Shown here piece by piece: positions 1-6,637 of a stretch of 14,357 bases of DNA. The stretch's first letter is position 1. Each line of letters starts with the position of its first letter. The stretch lies in assembly GCA_947630935.1 (NCBI GenBank), contig CANRJL010000013.1, positions 1-14,357 of the forward strand. Direction: 5' to 3'. The stretch comes from an uncultured Bacilli bacterium (GTDB lineage: Bacteria; Bacillota_I; Bacilli_A; RF39; UBA660). Below the pieces are notes generated by a model. It was given only the letters and a program-made list of their open reading frames with translations, made no database searches and had not been told where the DNA came from. The position numbers and the translations under genes are program-made.

Positions 1-28
1 CAAAGCTTGCCTTTGTTTCTTACCAACT

Positions 29-45
29 CATTTGCATAGCAAATG
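29..45. repeat. Short perfect hairpin downstream of rsmG
   Basis: The sequence CATTTGC-ATA-GCAAATG is a perfect 7-bp inverted repeat with a 3-base loop. It overlaps a second possible pairing, TTTGCA (31-36) with TGCAAA (43-48). A CAAAG/CTTTG pair also flanks positions 1-15. No U tract follows on the minus strand, so it is not a convincing terminator for rsmG. Its role is unknown, and the window edge cuts the context. Confidence 0.35.
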
Positions 46-70
46 CAAAAACTGACATTTTAAAAAAATC

Positions 71-790
71 TTAACATATATTTTTTTCTTTTAATGATTG
101 TTTTTTTATTTTGGCATAGTTTCTAGGATATATTAAATTTGTTTTAGCTTGTTTTTCTACTACTATTAATGTTCTATGCCCACCATTTTTAGGTAAGTCT
201 ATTTCTTTTTGGATAACAATTTGAGAATGTAATACATTAAGTGTAGCGATGGCATTTTTGAGTTCTTCGGTTATGTTTCCTTTCATTGCAATAAATTTAC
301 CATGAATTTTTAAAGCTGGAATATTAAGTTCTAATAAGATTCTTAAATCGGCAACTGCCCTTGAAACTACATAATCAAATTGTTCACGATGAATTTTTGT
401 ATATTCTTCAGCTCTTTGGTTTATTATTGCTATGTTTTTTAAATTTAATTTTGTATTTAGTTCTTTTAAAAAATTAATTTTTTTATTATTTGCATCAAGT
501 AATGTTACTTTTAAAGTTGGAAAAACTACTGCTAAAACCATTCCTGGAAAACCAGCACCTGTGCCTACATCTAAAAGACTACCTGTTTTGATATTTTCTA
601 TTTGAAAAATTGTTAAACTATCAAAAAAATGTTTTAAATAAACTTCTTCTGGTGTTTTAATTGCAGTTAAATTTACTTTTTTATTATATTCCAATAAATA
701 TTTTGCATAAATTGCTAATTGGTCTTGTTGACTTTTACTAAGATAAATATTTATTTTTTTTAATTCTTCAATAAATTCATTTGGTTTCAT
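71..790 (-). CDS. rsmG: 16S rRNA (guanine-N7) methyltransferase RsmG (GidB)
   Basis: RsmG uses S-adenosylmethionine to make m7G in the 530 loop of 16S rRNA (G527 in E. coli numbering); loss gives low-level streptomycin resistance in several bacteria. The 239-aa product has the usual family length. Visible motifs are YNKKVNLTAI (35-44), FDSL (56-59), the SAM-binding glycine-rich motif LLDVGTGAGFPG (72-83) and SRAVADL in the middle of the fold. The C-terminal half contains GGHRT, and the tail is Lys-rich. The ATG overlaps the end of mnmG by 14 bp in another frame. Its own Shine-Dalgarno is weak (GAAAGAA-type), so translational coupling to mnmG is likely. It is the last visible gene of the mnmE-mnmG-rsmG operon. 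In B. subtilis the next gene would be noc, but that position lies outside the window. Confidence 0.96.
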   Translation of the reverse strand: MKPNEFIEELKKINIYLSKSQQDQLAIYAKYLLEYNKKVNLTAIKTPEEVYLKHFFDSLTIFQIENIKTGSLLDVGTGAGFPGMVLAVVFPTLKVTLLDANNKKINFLKELNTKLNLKNIAIINQRAEEYTKIHREQFDYVVSRAVADLRILLELNIPALKIHGKFIAMKGNITEELKNAIATLNVLHSQIVIQKEIDLPKNGGHRTLIVVEKQAKTNLIYPRNYAKIKKQSLKEKNIC

Positions 791-2648
791 TTTTACTATA
801 TTCTTTCTTTAAATAAATACTTAATATTGAAATATCACTTGGGTTTACGCCACTGATACGCATAGCTTGAGCAATAGTTAATGGTCTAATTTGTTCGAGC
901 TTTTGCCGAGCTTCTGATGCCAAATTTTTGATTTTTTGATAGTCAATATCGTTTGGTATTTGTTTTGCTTCTAATTTGACTAATTTTTCAACTTCTTTAG
1001 CTGTTTTTTTGATATATCCTTCATATTTAATCATTATTTCAACTTCTTCTAAAATTTCTTTTTTAAATAAATTAGGAAAATTTTGGGAAAGAAATTTTAT
1101 TGTTATTTCTGGACGTTTTAGGAAGTTATAATAAGTCATATTTGTATTAGGAATTGTTAAACTTTTTTTGATTAATTGCTCATGAAATTCTTTGGAATTT
1201 GGTATTTTATGATTTTTTAAAAATTCTAAACATTCTTTGATTTTATTTTTTTTAGTTAAATAATTTTGATATTGTTGTTCAGTTATACTCCCCACTCTAT
1301 GAGCATACTCTCTTAGCCTTAAATCAGCATTATCATGACGAAGAATTAGACGATATTCTGCTCGAGAAGTTAGCATGCGATATGGTTCTTTTGTACCTTT
1401 GGTTACTAAATCATCTATTAAAACTCCAATATAAGCATCATTTCTTTTTAAAATTAATGGTTGTTGGTTTTCTAGTTTTAAACTAGCATTTATTCCTGCT
1501 ATTATGCCTTGTCCTCCTGCTTCTTCATAACCACTTGTTCCATTAATTTGACCAGCTGTAAAAAGATTGGAGATTATTTTAGATTCTAAGGTTGGTGAGA
1601 TTTGTAAAGGGTCAATAGCATCATATTCAATCGCATAAGCATATTTTGAAATAATAGCTTTTTCTAAGCCTTTTAAGCTATGAACCATTTTTTCTTGAAT
1701 ATCTCTGGGCATGGATGTTGAAAAACCTTGTAAATACCATTCGTCATAATATAGGCTTTCAGGTTCTAAAAAAAGTTGATGACGTTCTTTATCTTTAAAG
1801 CGAACTAATTTATCTTCAATACTTGGACAATAACGTGGCCCGATACCAGTTACGTAACCACCATACATTGCCGATTTTTCTAAGTTATCTAAAATTATTT
1901 TATGAGTCTTTTCGTTTGTATAAAGCAAATAACATTTTTGCTGAGTATTTGGGTCATATGATGCTGCTTCGTCATTAGAAAATGTCCATAACTCATTGTC
2001 CCCTGTTTCTGCTTTCATAACTGAAAAATCTATAGACGAAGCTTTTATTCGTTGGGGAGTTCCGGTTTTTAGTCTTTGAATTTTAAGACCATATTTTTTT
2101 AGATTATCACTCAAATGATTACTTCTTTTTTCCCCATGTGGACCACCTTCAGTGTTTTCACTTCCTATAAGAATATTAGCTTTCAGATATGTACCGGTAG
2201 TTAAAATAACGGCTTTGCTTGTTATTTTTTCGCCATTATCTAAGATGATGCCTTTTACTTGATTGTTTTCGATTATTAAATCTTCAACTTGACCTTCTTT
2301 AATAGTTAAATTTTTAGTTTCTTCTAAGGCTTTTATCATGTTTTGGGGATAAACTACTTTGTCGGCTTGAGCTCGTAAAGCTCTTACCGCAGGGCCTTTT
2401 GAATTATTTAACATTTTGATTTGAAAATGGGACTTGTCGGCAATTTTGCCCATTAGCCCTCCTAAAGCATCTATTTCACGGACAATAACACCTTTAGCTG
2501 TTCCACCTATTGATGGATTACAAGGCATGTCTCCTATATTTTTTTTATTCATTGTTATTAATAATGTTTTATGACCTTTAAAAGCAGATATATGGCTTGC
2601 TTCAATACCAGCATGACCACCACCTACTACTATAATATCGTAATTCAT
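777..2648 (-). CDS. mnmG: tRNA uridine 5-carboxymethylaminomethyl modification enzyme MnmG (GidA)
   Basis: MnmG is the FAD-dependent partner of MnmE. The complex installs the (carboxymethyl)aminomethyl group at C5 of wobble uridine 34 in several tRNAs, using methylene-tetrahydrofolate and glycine or ammonia. The start used is ATG 2648 (MNYDIIVVGGGHAG), preceded by a TGGAG Shine-Dalgarno; a longer reading from a TTG inside mnmE adds ten residues not matching the family. This gives 623 aa, normal for MnmG. Visible are the FAD dinucleotide motif GGGHAG (9-14), the CNPSIGG block with the conserved Cys43, KGPAVRALRAQADK (84-97), the second conserved cysteine in GPRYCPSIEDK, and the C-terminal helical part with IRPLTIAQAMRISGVNPSD. 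It lies 14 bp after mnmE and overlaps rsmG. The stop codon is TGA, evidence against a reassigned code. Confidence 0.97.
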   Translation of the reverse strand: MNYDIIVVGGGHAGIEASHISAFKGHKTLLITMNKKNIGDMPCNPSIGGTAKGVIVREIDALGGLMGKIADKSHFQIKMLNNSKGPAVRALRAQADKVVYPQNMIKALEETKNLTIKEGQVEDLIIENNQVKGIILDNGEKITSKAVILTTGTYLKANILIGSENTEGGPHGEKRSNHLSDNLKKYGLKIQRLKTGTPQRIKASSIDFSVMKAETGDNELWTFSNDEAASYDPNTQQKCYLLYTNEKTHKIILDNLEKSAMYGGYVTGIGPRYCPSIEDKLVRFKDKERHQLFLEPESLYYDEWYLQGFSTSMPRDIQEKMVHSLKGLEKAIISKYAYAIEYDAIDPLQISPTLESKIISNLFTAGQINGTSGYEEAGGQGIIAGINASLKLENQQPLILKRNDAYIGVLIDDLVTKGTKEPYRMLTSRAEYRLILRHDNADLRLREYAHRVGSITEQQYQNYLTKKNKIKECLEFLKNHKIPNSKEFHEQLIKKSLTIPNTNMTYYNFLKRPEITIKFLSQNFPNLFKKEILEEVEIMIKYEGYIKKTAKEVEKLVKLEAKQIPNDIDYQKIKNLASEARQKLEQIRPLTIAQAMRISGVNPSDISILSIYLKKEYSKNETK

Positions 2649-2662
2649 GATTTTTCTCCATT

Positions 2663-4015
2663 CTATTTTCCTAGGCAAAATCTTTTAAATATATTATCTA
2701 CTAGTTCTTCTTCATAATATTCCCCTATTATTTTTCCTAAATTTTCCCAAGCAATTTTTAATTCAATTGTTAACATATCAATAGGAATATTTTGCTGATT
2801 GGCTTTAATTACATTGTTGATGTTGGTTAAAGCCTCTTTGGCTAAGGCAATTTGCCTTGTATTTGATAAATATGTTAAATCTTTAGCATTTAAATTATCT
2901 AAATTAAAATTAGTAATAATTTGGTCTTTTAATTGTTCAATTCCTTTGTTTTGAAATGCACTTCCATAAATTATGGGAATTTTCGTATTTAGTTCTAATT
3001 GAGGCGGTAAATCTATTTTATTAACGAAGATAATACTATTTTTTTGCTCTATAGTATTTAATAATTTCTGTTCTTCTGAATTTATTTTTTGACTATTATC
3101 TAAAACCAAAATTATTATGTCTGCTTCTTGCATTAATTGCTTACTTTTTTTTACTCCTATTTGTTCAATTATATCATCAGTTTTTCTAATTCCAGCAGTA
3201 TCTATTAAATTTAATAAAATTCCTTTATGAATTAGATTTGCTTCAACTGTGTCTCGGGTAGTTCCTGATATATTTGTAACTATTGCTTTTTCTCTTTCTA
3301 ATAAAGCGTTTAGTAAGGAACTTTTTCCCACATTTGGCTTGCCTATTATAGCTATTTTAATACCATTTTTGATTAATTCACCATTTTTAGATTCAGTTAT
3401 TATCACTTCTAATTCTTTTTTGATTTCCGTTAAGATAGGCTCAATATTATTTTTAGTAATTTGCAGTTCATCTTGATATTCGGGATAATCAATATTTACT
3501 TCAATATTAGATAATAATTTTACTAATTTTTCTCTTAAAGATGAAATTAATTTTGTGGTTTTGCCTGTTAAATGATTCATTGCCAAAGCTGATTGATTTT
3601 CGGTTTGTGATTCAAGTAAGTCTTCAATTGATTCGGCTTCTAATAAATTTATTCGGCCGTTTAAGTAAGCTCTTTTGGTAAATTCACCAGGTTGTGCTAA
3701 TCGAGCACCTTTTGAAATTAATAATTCTAATATTTTATTTGTAACTGCATAGCCACCATGACAATTAATTTCAACGATATCTTCTTTGGTATAAGTTTTA
3801 GGGGCTTTTAATATTGATACTAAAACTTCATCAATTTTTTCATTATTATCTATAATGAAACCATAATGAATAGTATGAGACTTACAATTTTTAATTTTTT
3901 GATTAGAAAAAACTTCACTTAAAATATTAAGCGATTCTTTGCCACTCATTCTAATGATATTTATAGCTCCAATACCAATATTATTAGTAGAAATAGCCAC
4001 AATTGTATCTTCCAT
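2663..4015 (-). CDS. mnmE: tRNA modification GTPase MnmE (TrmE)
   Basis: MnmE is a K+-activated GTPase that dimerises through its tetrahydrofolate-binding N-terminal domain and works with MnmG on wobble uridine of tRNA. The 450-aa product is of normal length. The N-terminal domain spans about 1-120 (NCHGGYAV, QPGEFTKRAYLNGRINLLEAE). The inserted G domain carries G1 GKPNVGKSS (225-233), G2 TTRDT (252-256), G3 DTAG (272-275) and G4 NKID; G5 is unusual (YGSAF rather than SAK). The C-terminus ends in the diagnostic FCLGK, whose cysteine is catalytically important. ATG 4015 fits the family start and has a GGGTGAT Shine-Dalgarno; an upstream GTG at 4024 lies inside that site and is rejected. It is the first gene of its operon, behind a strong promoter and a Noc-type palindrome. 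Confidence 0.97.
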   Translation of the reverse strand: MEDTIVAISTNNIGIGAINIIRMSGKESLNILSEVFSNQKIKNCKSHTIHYGFIIDNNEKIDEVLVSILKAPKTYTKEDIVEINCHGGYAVTNKILELLISKGARLAQPGEFTKRAYLNGRINLLEAESIEDLLESQTENQSALAMNHLTGKTTKLISSLREKLVKLLSNIEVNIDYPEYQDELQITKNNIEPILTEIKKELEVIITESKNGELIKNGIKIAIIGKPNVGKSSLLNALLEREKAIVTNISGTTRDTVEANLIHKGILLNLIDTAGIRKTDDIIEQIGVKKSKQLMQEADIIILVLDNSQKINSEEQKLLNTIEQKNSIIFVNKIDLPPQLELNTKIPIIYGSAFQNKGIEQLKDQIITNFNLDNLNAKDLTYLSNTRQIALAKEALTNINNVIKANQQNIPIDMLTIELKIAWENLGKIIGEYYEEELVDNIFKRFCLGK

Positions 4016-4043
4016 CTTTATCACCCTTTGACTTCGTTAAGGT

Positions 4044-4072
4044 ATTATAGCAAACTTATTAAAAAAAGTCTA
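4044..4072 (-). promoter_or_regulatory. Sigma-A type promoter of mnmE-mnmG-rsmG
   Basis: Read on the minus strand: -35 TAGACT (4067-4072), a 17-bp spacer, and -10 TATAAT (4044-4049) preceded by TGC, forming an extended -10. Transcription would start near 4037, leaving a leader of about 20 nt before the mnmE ATG. This fits the jag terminator just upstream. Confidence 0.75.
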
Positions 4073-4088
4073 TGTTGTTAGATTAAAC

Positions 4089-4108
4089 ATTATTTCCCGG
4101 GAAATAAT
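4089..4108. promoter_or_regulatory. Noc-type binding site (perfect 20-bp palindrome)
   Basis: ATTATTTCCCGGGAAATAAT is perfectly self-complementary. Its inner 14 bp (4092-4105, ATTTCCCGGGAAAT) equals the published B. subtilis consensus for Noc, the nucleoid-occlusion ParB paralogue. The CCCGGG core is striking in such AT-rich DNA. It lies between the jag terminator and the mnmE promoter, about 17 bp upstream of the -35. That noc is encoded in this genome is inferred, since no noc gene is in the window. A local operator for mnmE is an alternative. Confidence 0.7.
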
Positions 4109-4118
4109 AAAATTGATT

Positions 4119-4144
4119 AAAAAAAACACTAGTTTTTTAGTGTT
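4119..4144 (-). terminator. Intrinsic terminator of the rpmH-rnpA-yidC-jag operon
   Basis: Minus-strand reading: stem AACACTA / TAGTGTT with a 6-nt loop, followed by a run of eight U (plus-strand A run 4119-4126). The stem includes the jag stop codon. It separates the jag operon from mnmE. Confidence 0.8.
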
Positions 4145-4733
4145 ATTCTTTATCAACTGATTTTATAACCACGTGTCTATTTGGTTCTTCTCCTGTACTT
4201 TCTGTGGCTACTCCTTTAAAATTTGTTAGTTTGTTATGAATAATTCTTCTTTCAAAAGAATTCATGTTTTCTAATTCAGCATCTACTTTTGTGGCTCTTA
4301 CTTCTTTGGCGACTTTAATAGCTAATCTTTCTAAATAATCAATTCTTCTTTCTTTATAATTTTCAACATCTAAAACTATTTTAGGAGAAATTCCCCATTC
4401 TTGTTTAATCTTATTTTTAACTAACATTTCTAAAGATTTTAATGTCCGACCATTTTTACCAATTAATATTGGGTTGTTATTAGAATACATAGTTAATGTA
4501 ATTGTTTCTTCTCTAATATTAGTTTCAAAATTTACTAAAAGACCAAGGTATTCGGTAATATCCGCTACAAAATCTTCTATTTCTTTAGTTAATTCTTGAT
4601 AAGATATAGCTGTTACTTTAAATATATTTTCCTCTTTCTTTTCTTCTTTTTTGTAAATTATACTTTCTGTTTGCAATTCATTTTTAGCATTTTCAAGAGC
4701 TTCTAAAATAGTTTTTCCTTCTGTTTCAATCAT
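4143..4733 (-). CDS. jag: RNA-binding protein Jag/KhpB (Jag-N, KH, R3H domains)
   Basis: Jag (also called KhpB or EloR in other Firmicutes) is a cytoplasmic RNA-binding protein linked to cell elongation and division and encoded beside yidC. The 196-aa product shows the three-part family layout. A Jag-N region occupies about 1-40 with a Lys/Glu-rich linker (28-36). A KH domain follows, with the GxxG loop as GKNG in ILIGKNGRTLKSL (89-101). The C-terminal R3H domain carries Arg162 and His166 in FERRIIHNKL and ends with STGEEPNRHVVI. The ATG is 5 bp after the yidC stop, and its AAGGT Shine-Dalgarno overlaps that stop codon, implying coupled translation. The stop codon is inside the operon terminator. 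Confidence 0.94.
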   Translation of the reverse strand: MIETEGKTILEALENAKNELQTESIIYKKEEKKEENIFKVTAISYQELTKEIEDFVADITEYLGLLVNFETNIREETITLTMYSNNNPILIGKNGRTLKSLEMLVKNKIKQEWGISPKIVLDVENYKERRIDYLERLAIKVAKEVRATKVDAELENMNSFERRIIHNKLTNFKGVATESTGEEPNRHVVIKSVDKE

Positions 4734-4738
4734 TTTTA

Positions 4739-5749
4739 CTACCTTCTTTCTTTTTTCTTTTTTGGCTTAACCTCAATTATTCTTTTATCTTTATTTGTTT
4801 CTTTGGCCATGATTTGTTTGATAATATAATTTTGAACAACAGCAAAACCATTAGTTACTATCCAGTAAAAAGCGATAGCAGTTGGTAGATTGAATGAAGC
4901 GATAGATATACTGATAATCATAAACTTAAACATGAAATTCATTTGTTTCATCATTTCATCATTACTAGAATTTTGGTTCATTGAATTTTTAAAAGAAACG
5001 TATGTAGTTACGATAATTAAAAATATTAATACTATGTAAATATATTGGCCTTGGCTAATTCCTTTCCAAGGTGTTGTTCCTAGTTGCATTCCTAAAAGAT
5101 TTCCTTCAAAAATTGCTGGTACTTTATTGATTGCATCTAAGAAAGCAAAAAATAAAGGAATTTGAATGATAGCTGTTAAGCAACCAGATACTGGGTTAAT
5201 TTTATATTTTTGATATATCATCATCATTTCTTGACTTTTGGCCATCATTGAAGCATTGTCAGTTTTATTAGCATATTTTTTTTCAATTCTTGCTAATTCT
5301 GGCTGAGCTTTTTGCATTATACTTGATTGTTTCATACTTTTTAATGACAAAGGTAATAAAATTAATCTGATTAATAAGCCAACAATCATAACTGATATTC
5401 CGAAGTTATTTACTAGGAAACCTAATTTCAATATAATTAAGGCTATTGGTCTTACTAAAAAACTTTGCCATAACCCACTATATTTATTACTACTTAAATT
5501 AAATTCATTACAAGTTGGTAAATCTTCAATTTTAACATCCAACTGGTCATTATGTTCTTGATAAATTCGATATAATTCGGAGTTTTCGGCTGGTTTACAT
5601 AATATATCTTTACGAACACTTTGACCTGTTTCTTGATTAGTAATTAATCTTCCTTCTTCATCTTTTAAATAATCATTACTCCCACAGCCACTTGTTAGTA
5701 ATAAAATAGTTATTAAAATTATTCCTAATATTTTATTTTTCTTTTTCAT
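4739..5749 (-). CDS. yidC: Membrane protein insertase YidC (OxaA/SpoIIIJ type lipoprotein)
   Basis: YidC inserts and folds membrane proteins, alone or with SecYEG. The 336-aa product begins with a lipoprotein signal peptide (Lys-rich start, hydrophobic 8-19, lipobox LTSG before Cys22). Transmembrane segments lie at about 101-133, 186-208, 236-253, 273-290 and 291-312. The conserved positively charged groove residue is Arg128 in GLLIRLILLPLS. The cytoplasmic hairpin follows (138-180), and the C-terminal tail is strongly basic (KPKKKKERR), as expected for ribosome contact. Unusually, about 75 residues separate Cys22 from the first membrane helix, whereas B. subtilis SpoIIIJ (about 261 aa) has a short linker; this segment holds Cys51 and Cys80. 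The start overlaps rnpA by 17 bp. Confidence 0.95.
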   Translation of the reverse strand: MKKKNKILGIILITILLLTSGCGSNDYLKDEEGRLITNQETGQSVRKDILCKPAENSELYRIYQEHNDQLDVKIEDLPTCNEFNLSSNKYSGLWQSFLVRPIALIILKLGFLVNNFGISVMIVGLLIRLILLPLSLKSMKQSSIMQKAQPELARIEKKYANKTDNASMMAKSQEMMMIYQKYKINPVSGCLTAIIQIPLFFAFLDAINKVPAIFEGNLLGMQLGTTPWKGISQGQYIYIVLIFLIIVTTYVSFKNSMNQNSSNDEMMKQMNFMFKFMIISISIASFNLPTAIAFYWIVTNGFAVVQNYIIKQIMAKETNKDKRIIEVKPKKKKERR

Positions 5750-6074
5750 ATTCTTGCCTTTCTATTAAACTTTTAAAACTTTTTTCTAATTCATTAAAAG
5801 TTAAATTACTTGTATTTTCTTTCATTATTATAATATAATCCATATCTGTTCTCAACTGATTTTTGTATTTATCGAGAATCAGGCGCATTCGGCGTTTACT
5901 TTTATTTCTTTTTACAGCATTTCCTAATTTTTTAGAAACAGCTATTCCATAATGTGAAAAAGATTTTTTTTTAGTATAACTATATAATATAAAATTATTA
6001 TTTTTTTGATATTTTCCTTTTTGAATTATATTTTTAAAATCTTCATGAGATTTAACCATTTCTATTCTTTTCAA
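5733..6074 (-). CDS. rnpA: Ribonuclease P protein component RnpA
   Basis: RnpA is the small basic protein subunit of RNase P, assisting the catalytic RNA in maturing tRNA 5' ends. The 113-aa product has the family length and the signature RNR motif GNAVKRNKSKRRMR (51-64), plus the N-terminal pattern VKSHEDFKNIIQKGK. The start is TTG at 6074, with Shine-Dalgarno AAGGAG 9 nt upstream; the next in-frame ATG (6059) has no good site and would remove conserved N-terminal residues. It follows rpmH across a 55-bp gap holding a hairpin with a U tract, so its expression is probably below that of rpmH. Its end overlaps the yidC start. Confidence 0.94.
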   Translation of the reverse strand: MKRIEMVKSHEDFKNIIQKGKYQKNNNFILYSYTKKKSFSHYGIAVSKKLGNAVKRNKSKRRMRLILDKYKNQLRTDMDYIIIMKENTSNLTFNELEKSFKSLIERQEYEKEK

Positions 6075-6101
6075 AGTAAAAATCTCCTTATCTTTTTATT
6101 G

Positions 6102-6129
6102 AAAAAAAAGTCCACATTAAAAAATGTGG
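6102..6129 (-). terminator. Terminator/attenuator between rpmH and rnpA
   Basis: Minus-strand reading: stem CCACATT / AATGTGG (7 bp) with a UUUU loop, then AC and a run of eight U (plus-strand A run 6102-6109). It starts immediately after the rpmH stop. A U-tract hairpin inside the operon should end part of the transcripts, giving more L34 mRNA than rnpA mRNA. No separate rnpA promoter is evident in the 55-bp gap, so read-through is inferred. Confidence 0.7.
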
Positions 6130-6252
6130 TTATTTGCATAATCTTTTGCGCCCTTTTCTTCTTCGACTTTTTAAAATGTTTGTCTCTTTACGAGCAAAAA
6201 AGCCATGTTTCTTTTTCATTTTTCTTTTATTAGGTTGATAAGTTCCTTGCAT
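6130..6252 (-). CDS. rpmH: 50S ribosomal protein L34
   Basis: L34 is a small, very basic protein buried in 23S rRNA of the large subunit. The 40-aa product translates as MQGTYQPNKRKMKKKHGF and continues with FARKETNILKSRRRKGRKRL, then CK. The family hallmarks TYQPNxRKxxKxHGF and RRRKGRxxL are both present. At 40 aa it is about 4 residues shorter than the usual 44; the gap falls in the loop that normally reads like MSTKNGRKVLARR. The start is ATG 6252 behind a perfect GGAGGG Shine-Dalgarno with 6-nt spacing. It is the first gene of the leftward operon and is directly followed by an attenuator-like hairpin. Codon and base use match the neighbours. Confidence 0.95.
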   Translation of the reverse strand: MQGTYQPNKRKMKKKHGFFARKETNILKSRRRKGRKRLCK

Positions 6253-6283
6253 GAGTTTCCCTCCTTTTTCTAAAATCTTCCTT

Positions 6284-6313
6284 ATTATAATATTAAGGTT
6301 AATAAAAAGTCAA
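6284..6313 (-). promoter_or_regulatory. Promoter of the rpmH operon
   Basis: Minus-strand reading: -35 TTGACT (6308-6313), an 18-bp spacer, and -10 TATAAT (6284-6289). Transcription would begin near 6277, leaving a leader of about 25 nt that includes GGAGGG. It points away from the DnaA-box cluster. Confidence 0.75.
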
Positions 6314-6422
6314 CTTTAATTTTGTTTTTTGGAATGATTGTTAATTGTTATTAACTTTTTTAGTTTAGTCTGTTTAGCTTTTTTAGGACTATTGTTATTA
6401 TTTATTAACTTATCAACTACTA

Positions 6423-6431
6423 TGTGGATAA
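6423..6431 (-). promoter_or_regulatory. Perfect consensus DnaA box
   Basis: Minus-strand TTATCCACA, the exact DnaA-box consensus. It is the only perfect TTATCCACA noticed in the origin region. Confidence 0.85.
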
Positions 6432-6467
6432 TGTTATATACTTGTTTATAACTTTCAAATTAATATT

Positions 6468-6487
6468 TGTTGATAAAGTGGATAACT
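6468..6487 (-). repeat. Left copy of a 20-bp inverted repeat made of two abutting DnaA boxes
   Basis: TGTTGATAAAGTGGATAACT contains minus-strand boxes TTATCAACA (6468-6476) and TTATCCACT (6477-6485) with no gap. The exact reverse complement occurs at 8069-8088, so dnaA is flanked by inverted copies about 1.6 kb apart. Confidence 0.85.
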
Positions 6488-6519
6488 CAGTTTATTCCCC
6501 TTTGTATAGACACTTTTAA

Positions 6520-6528
6520 TGTTGATAA
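6520..6528 (-). promoter_or_regulatory. DnaA box near the probable dnaA promoter
   Basis: Minus-strand TTATCAACA, one mismatch from consensus. It lies directly against the candidate -35 of dnaA (6530-6535), so binding of DnaA could repress its own gene. The repression is inferred. Confidence 0.6.
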
Positions 6529-6529
6529 C

Positions 6530-6558
6530 TTGTTATTTTTAGCGGATAAGATAATAAT
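6530..6558 (+). promoter_or_regulatory. Possible dnaA promoter
   Basis: TTGTTA (6530-6535) and AATAAT (6553-6558) are spaced 17 bp. An alternative is TAGAAT at 6595-6600, with a poor -35. Neither is strong, and in such AT-rich DNA similar matches occur by chance. Confidence 0.3.
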
Positions 6559-6637
6559 TTAAAAATTATGCTTCCTTATTTTTTTAAAATGCGTTAGAAT
6601 AAGAATGTATAAATTTTTAAGGCAGTGGGGTGGTAAT

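Larger units (their letters stand above)
6348..6600. other. oriC: oriC, left part: DnaA-box cluster upstream of dnaA
   Basis: The gene-free stretch 6253-6637 holds the rpmH promoter at its left end and this box cluster. Boxes, compared with TTATCCACA: TTATCAACT at 6410-6418 (plus), a perfect TTATCCACA at 6423-6431 (minus), TTATCAACA at 6468-6476 (minus), TTATCCACT at 6477-6485 (minus) and TTATCAACA at 6520-6528 (minus). Weaker sites are TTATTAACT at 6348-6356 and 6402-6410, and TTATCCGCT at 6541-6549 (minus). The four best sites share one orientation. Together with the boxes after dnaA this is the bipartite oriC layout of Bacillota. Gene orientation switches here from minus to plus. Confidence 0.88.

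Noticed and set aside
777..779. TGA read as tryptophan (Mollicutes code)
   Set aside because: mnmG, dnaA and dnaN all end properly at TGA, and Trp residues are encoded by TGG.
3249..3476. Plus-strand open frame of 75 codons
   Set aside because: It lies antisense within the mnmE G domain, has no ribosome site and encodes no recognisable protein.
4089..4108. parS site for ParB
   Set aside because: The centre is CCCGGG, whereas parS has CACGTG inside TGTTTCACGTGAAACA; the Noc consensus fits exactly.
6006..6233. Plus-strand open frame of 75 codons over rnpA/rpmH
   Set aside because: It is antisense to rpmH and the rnpA start; the minus-strand products are clear family members.
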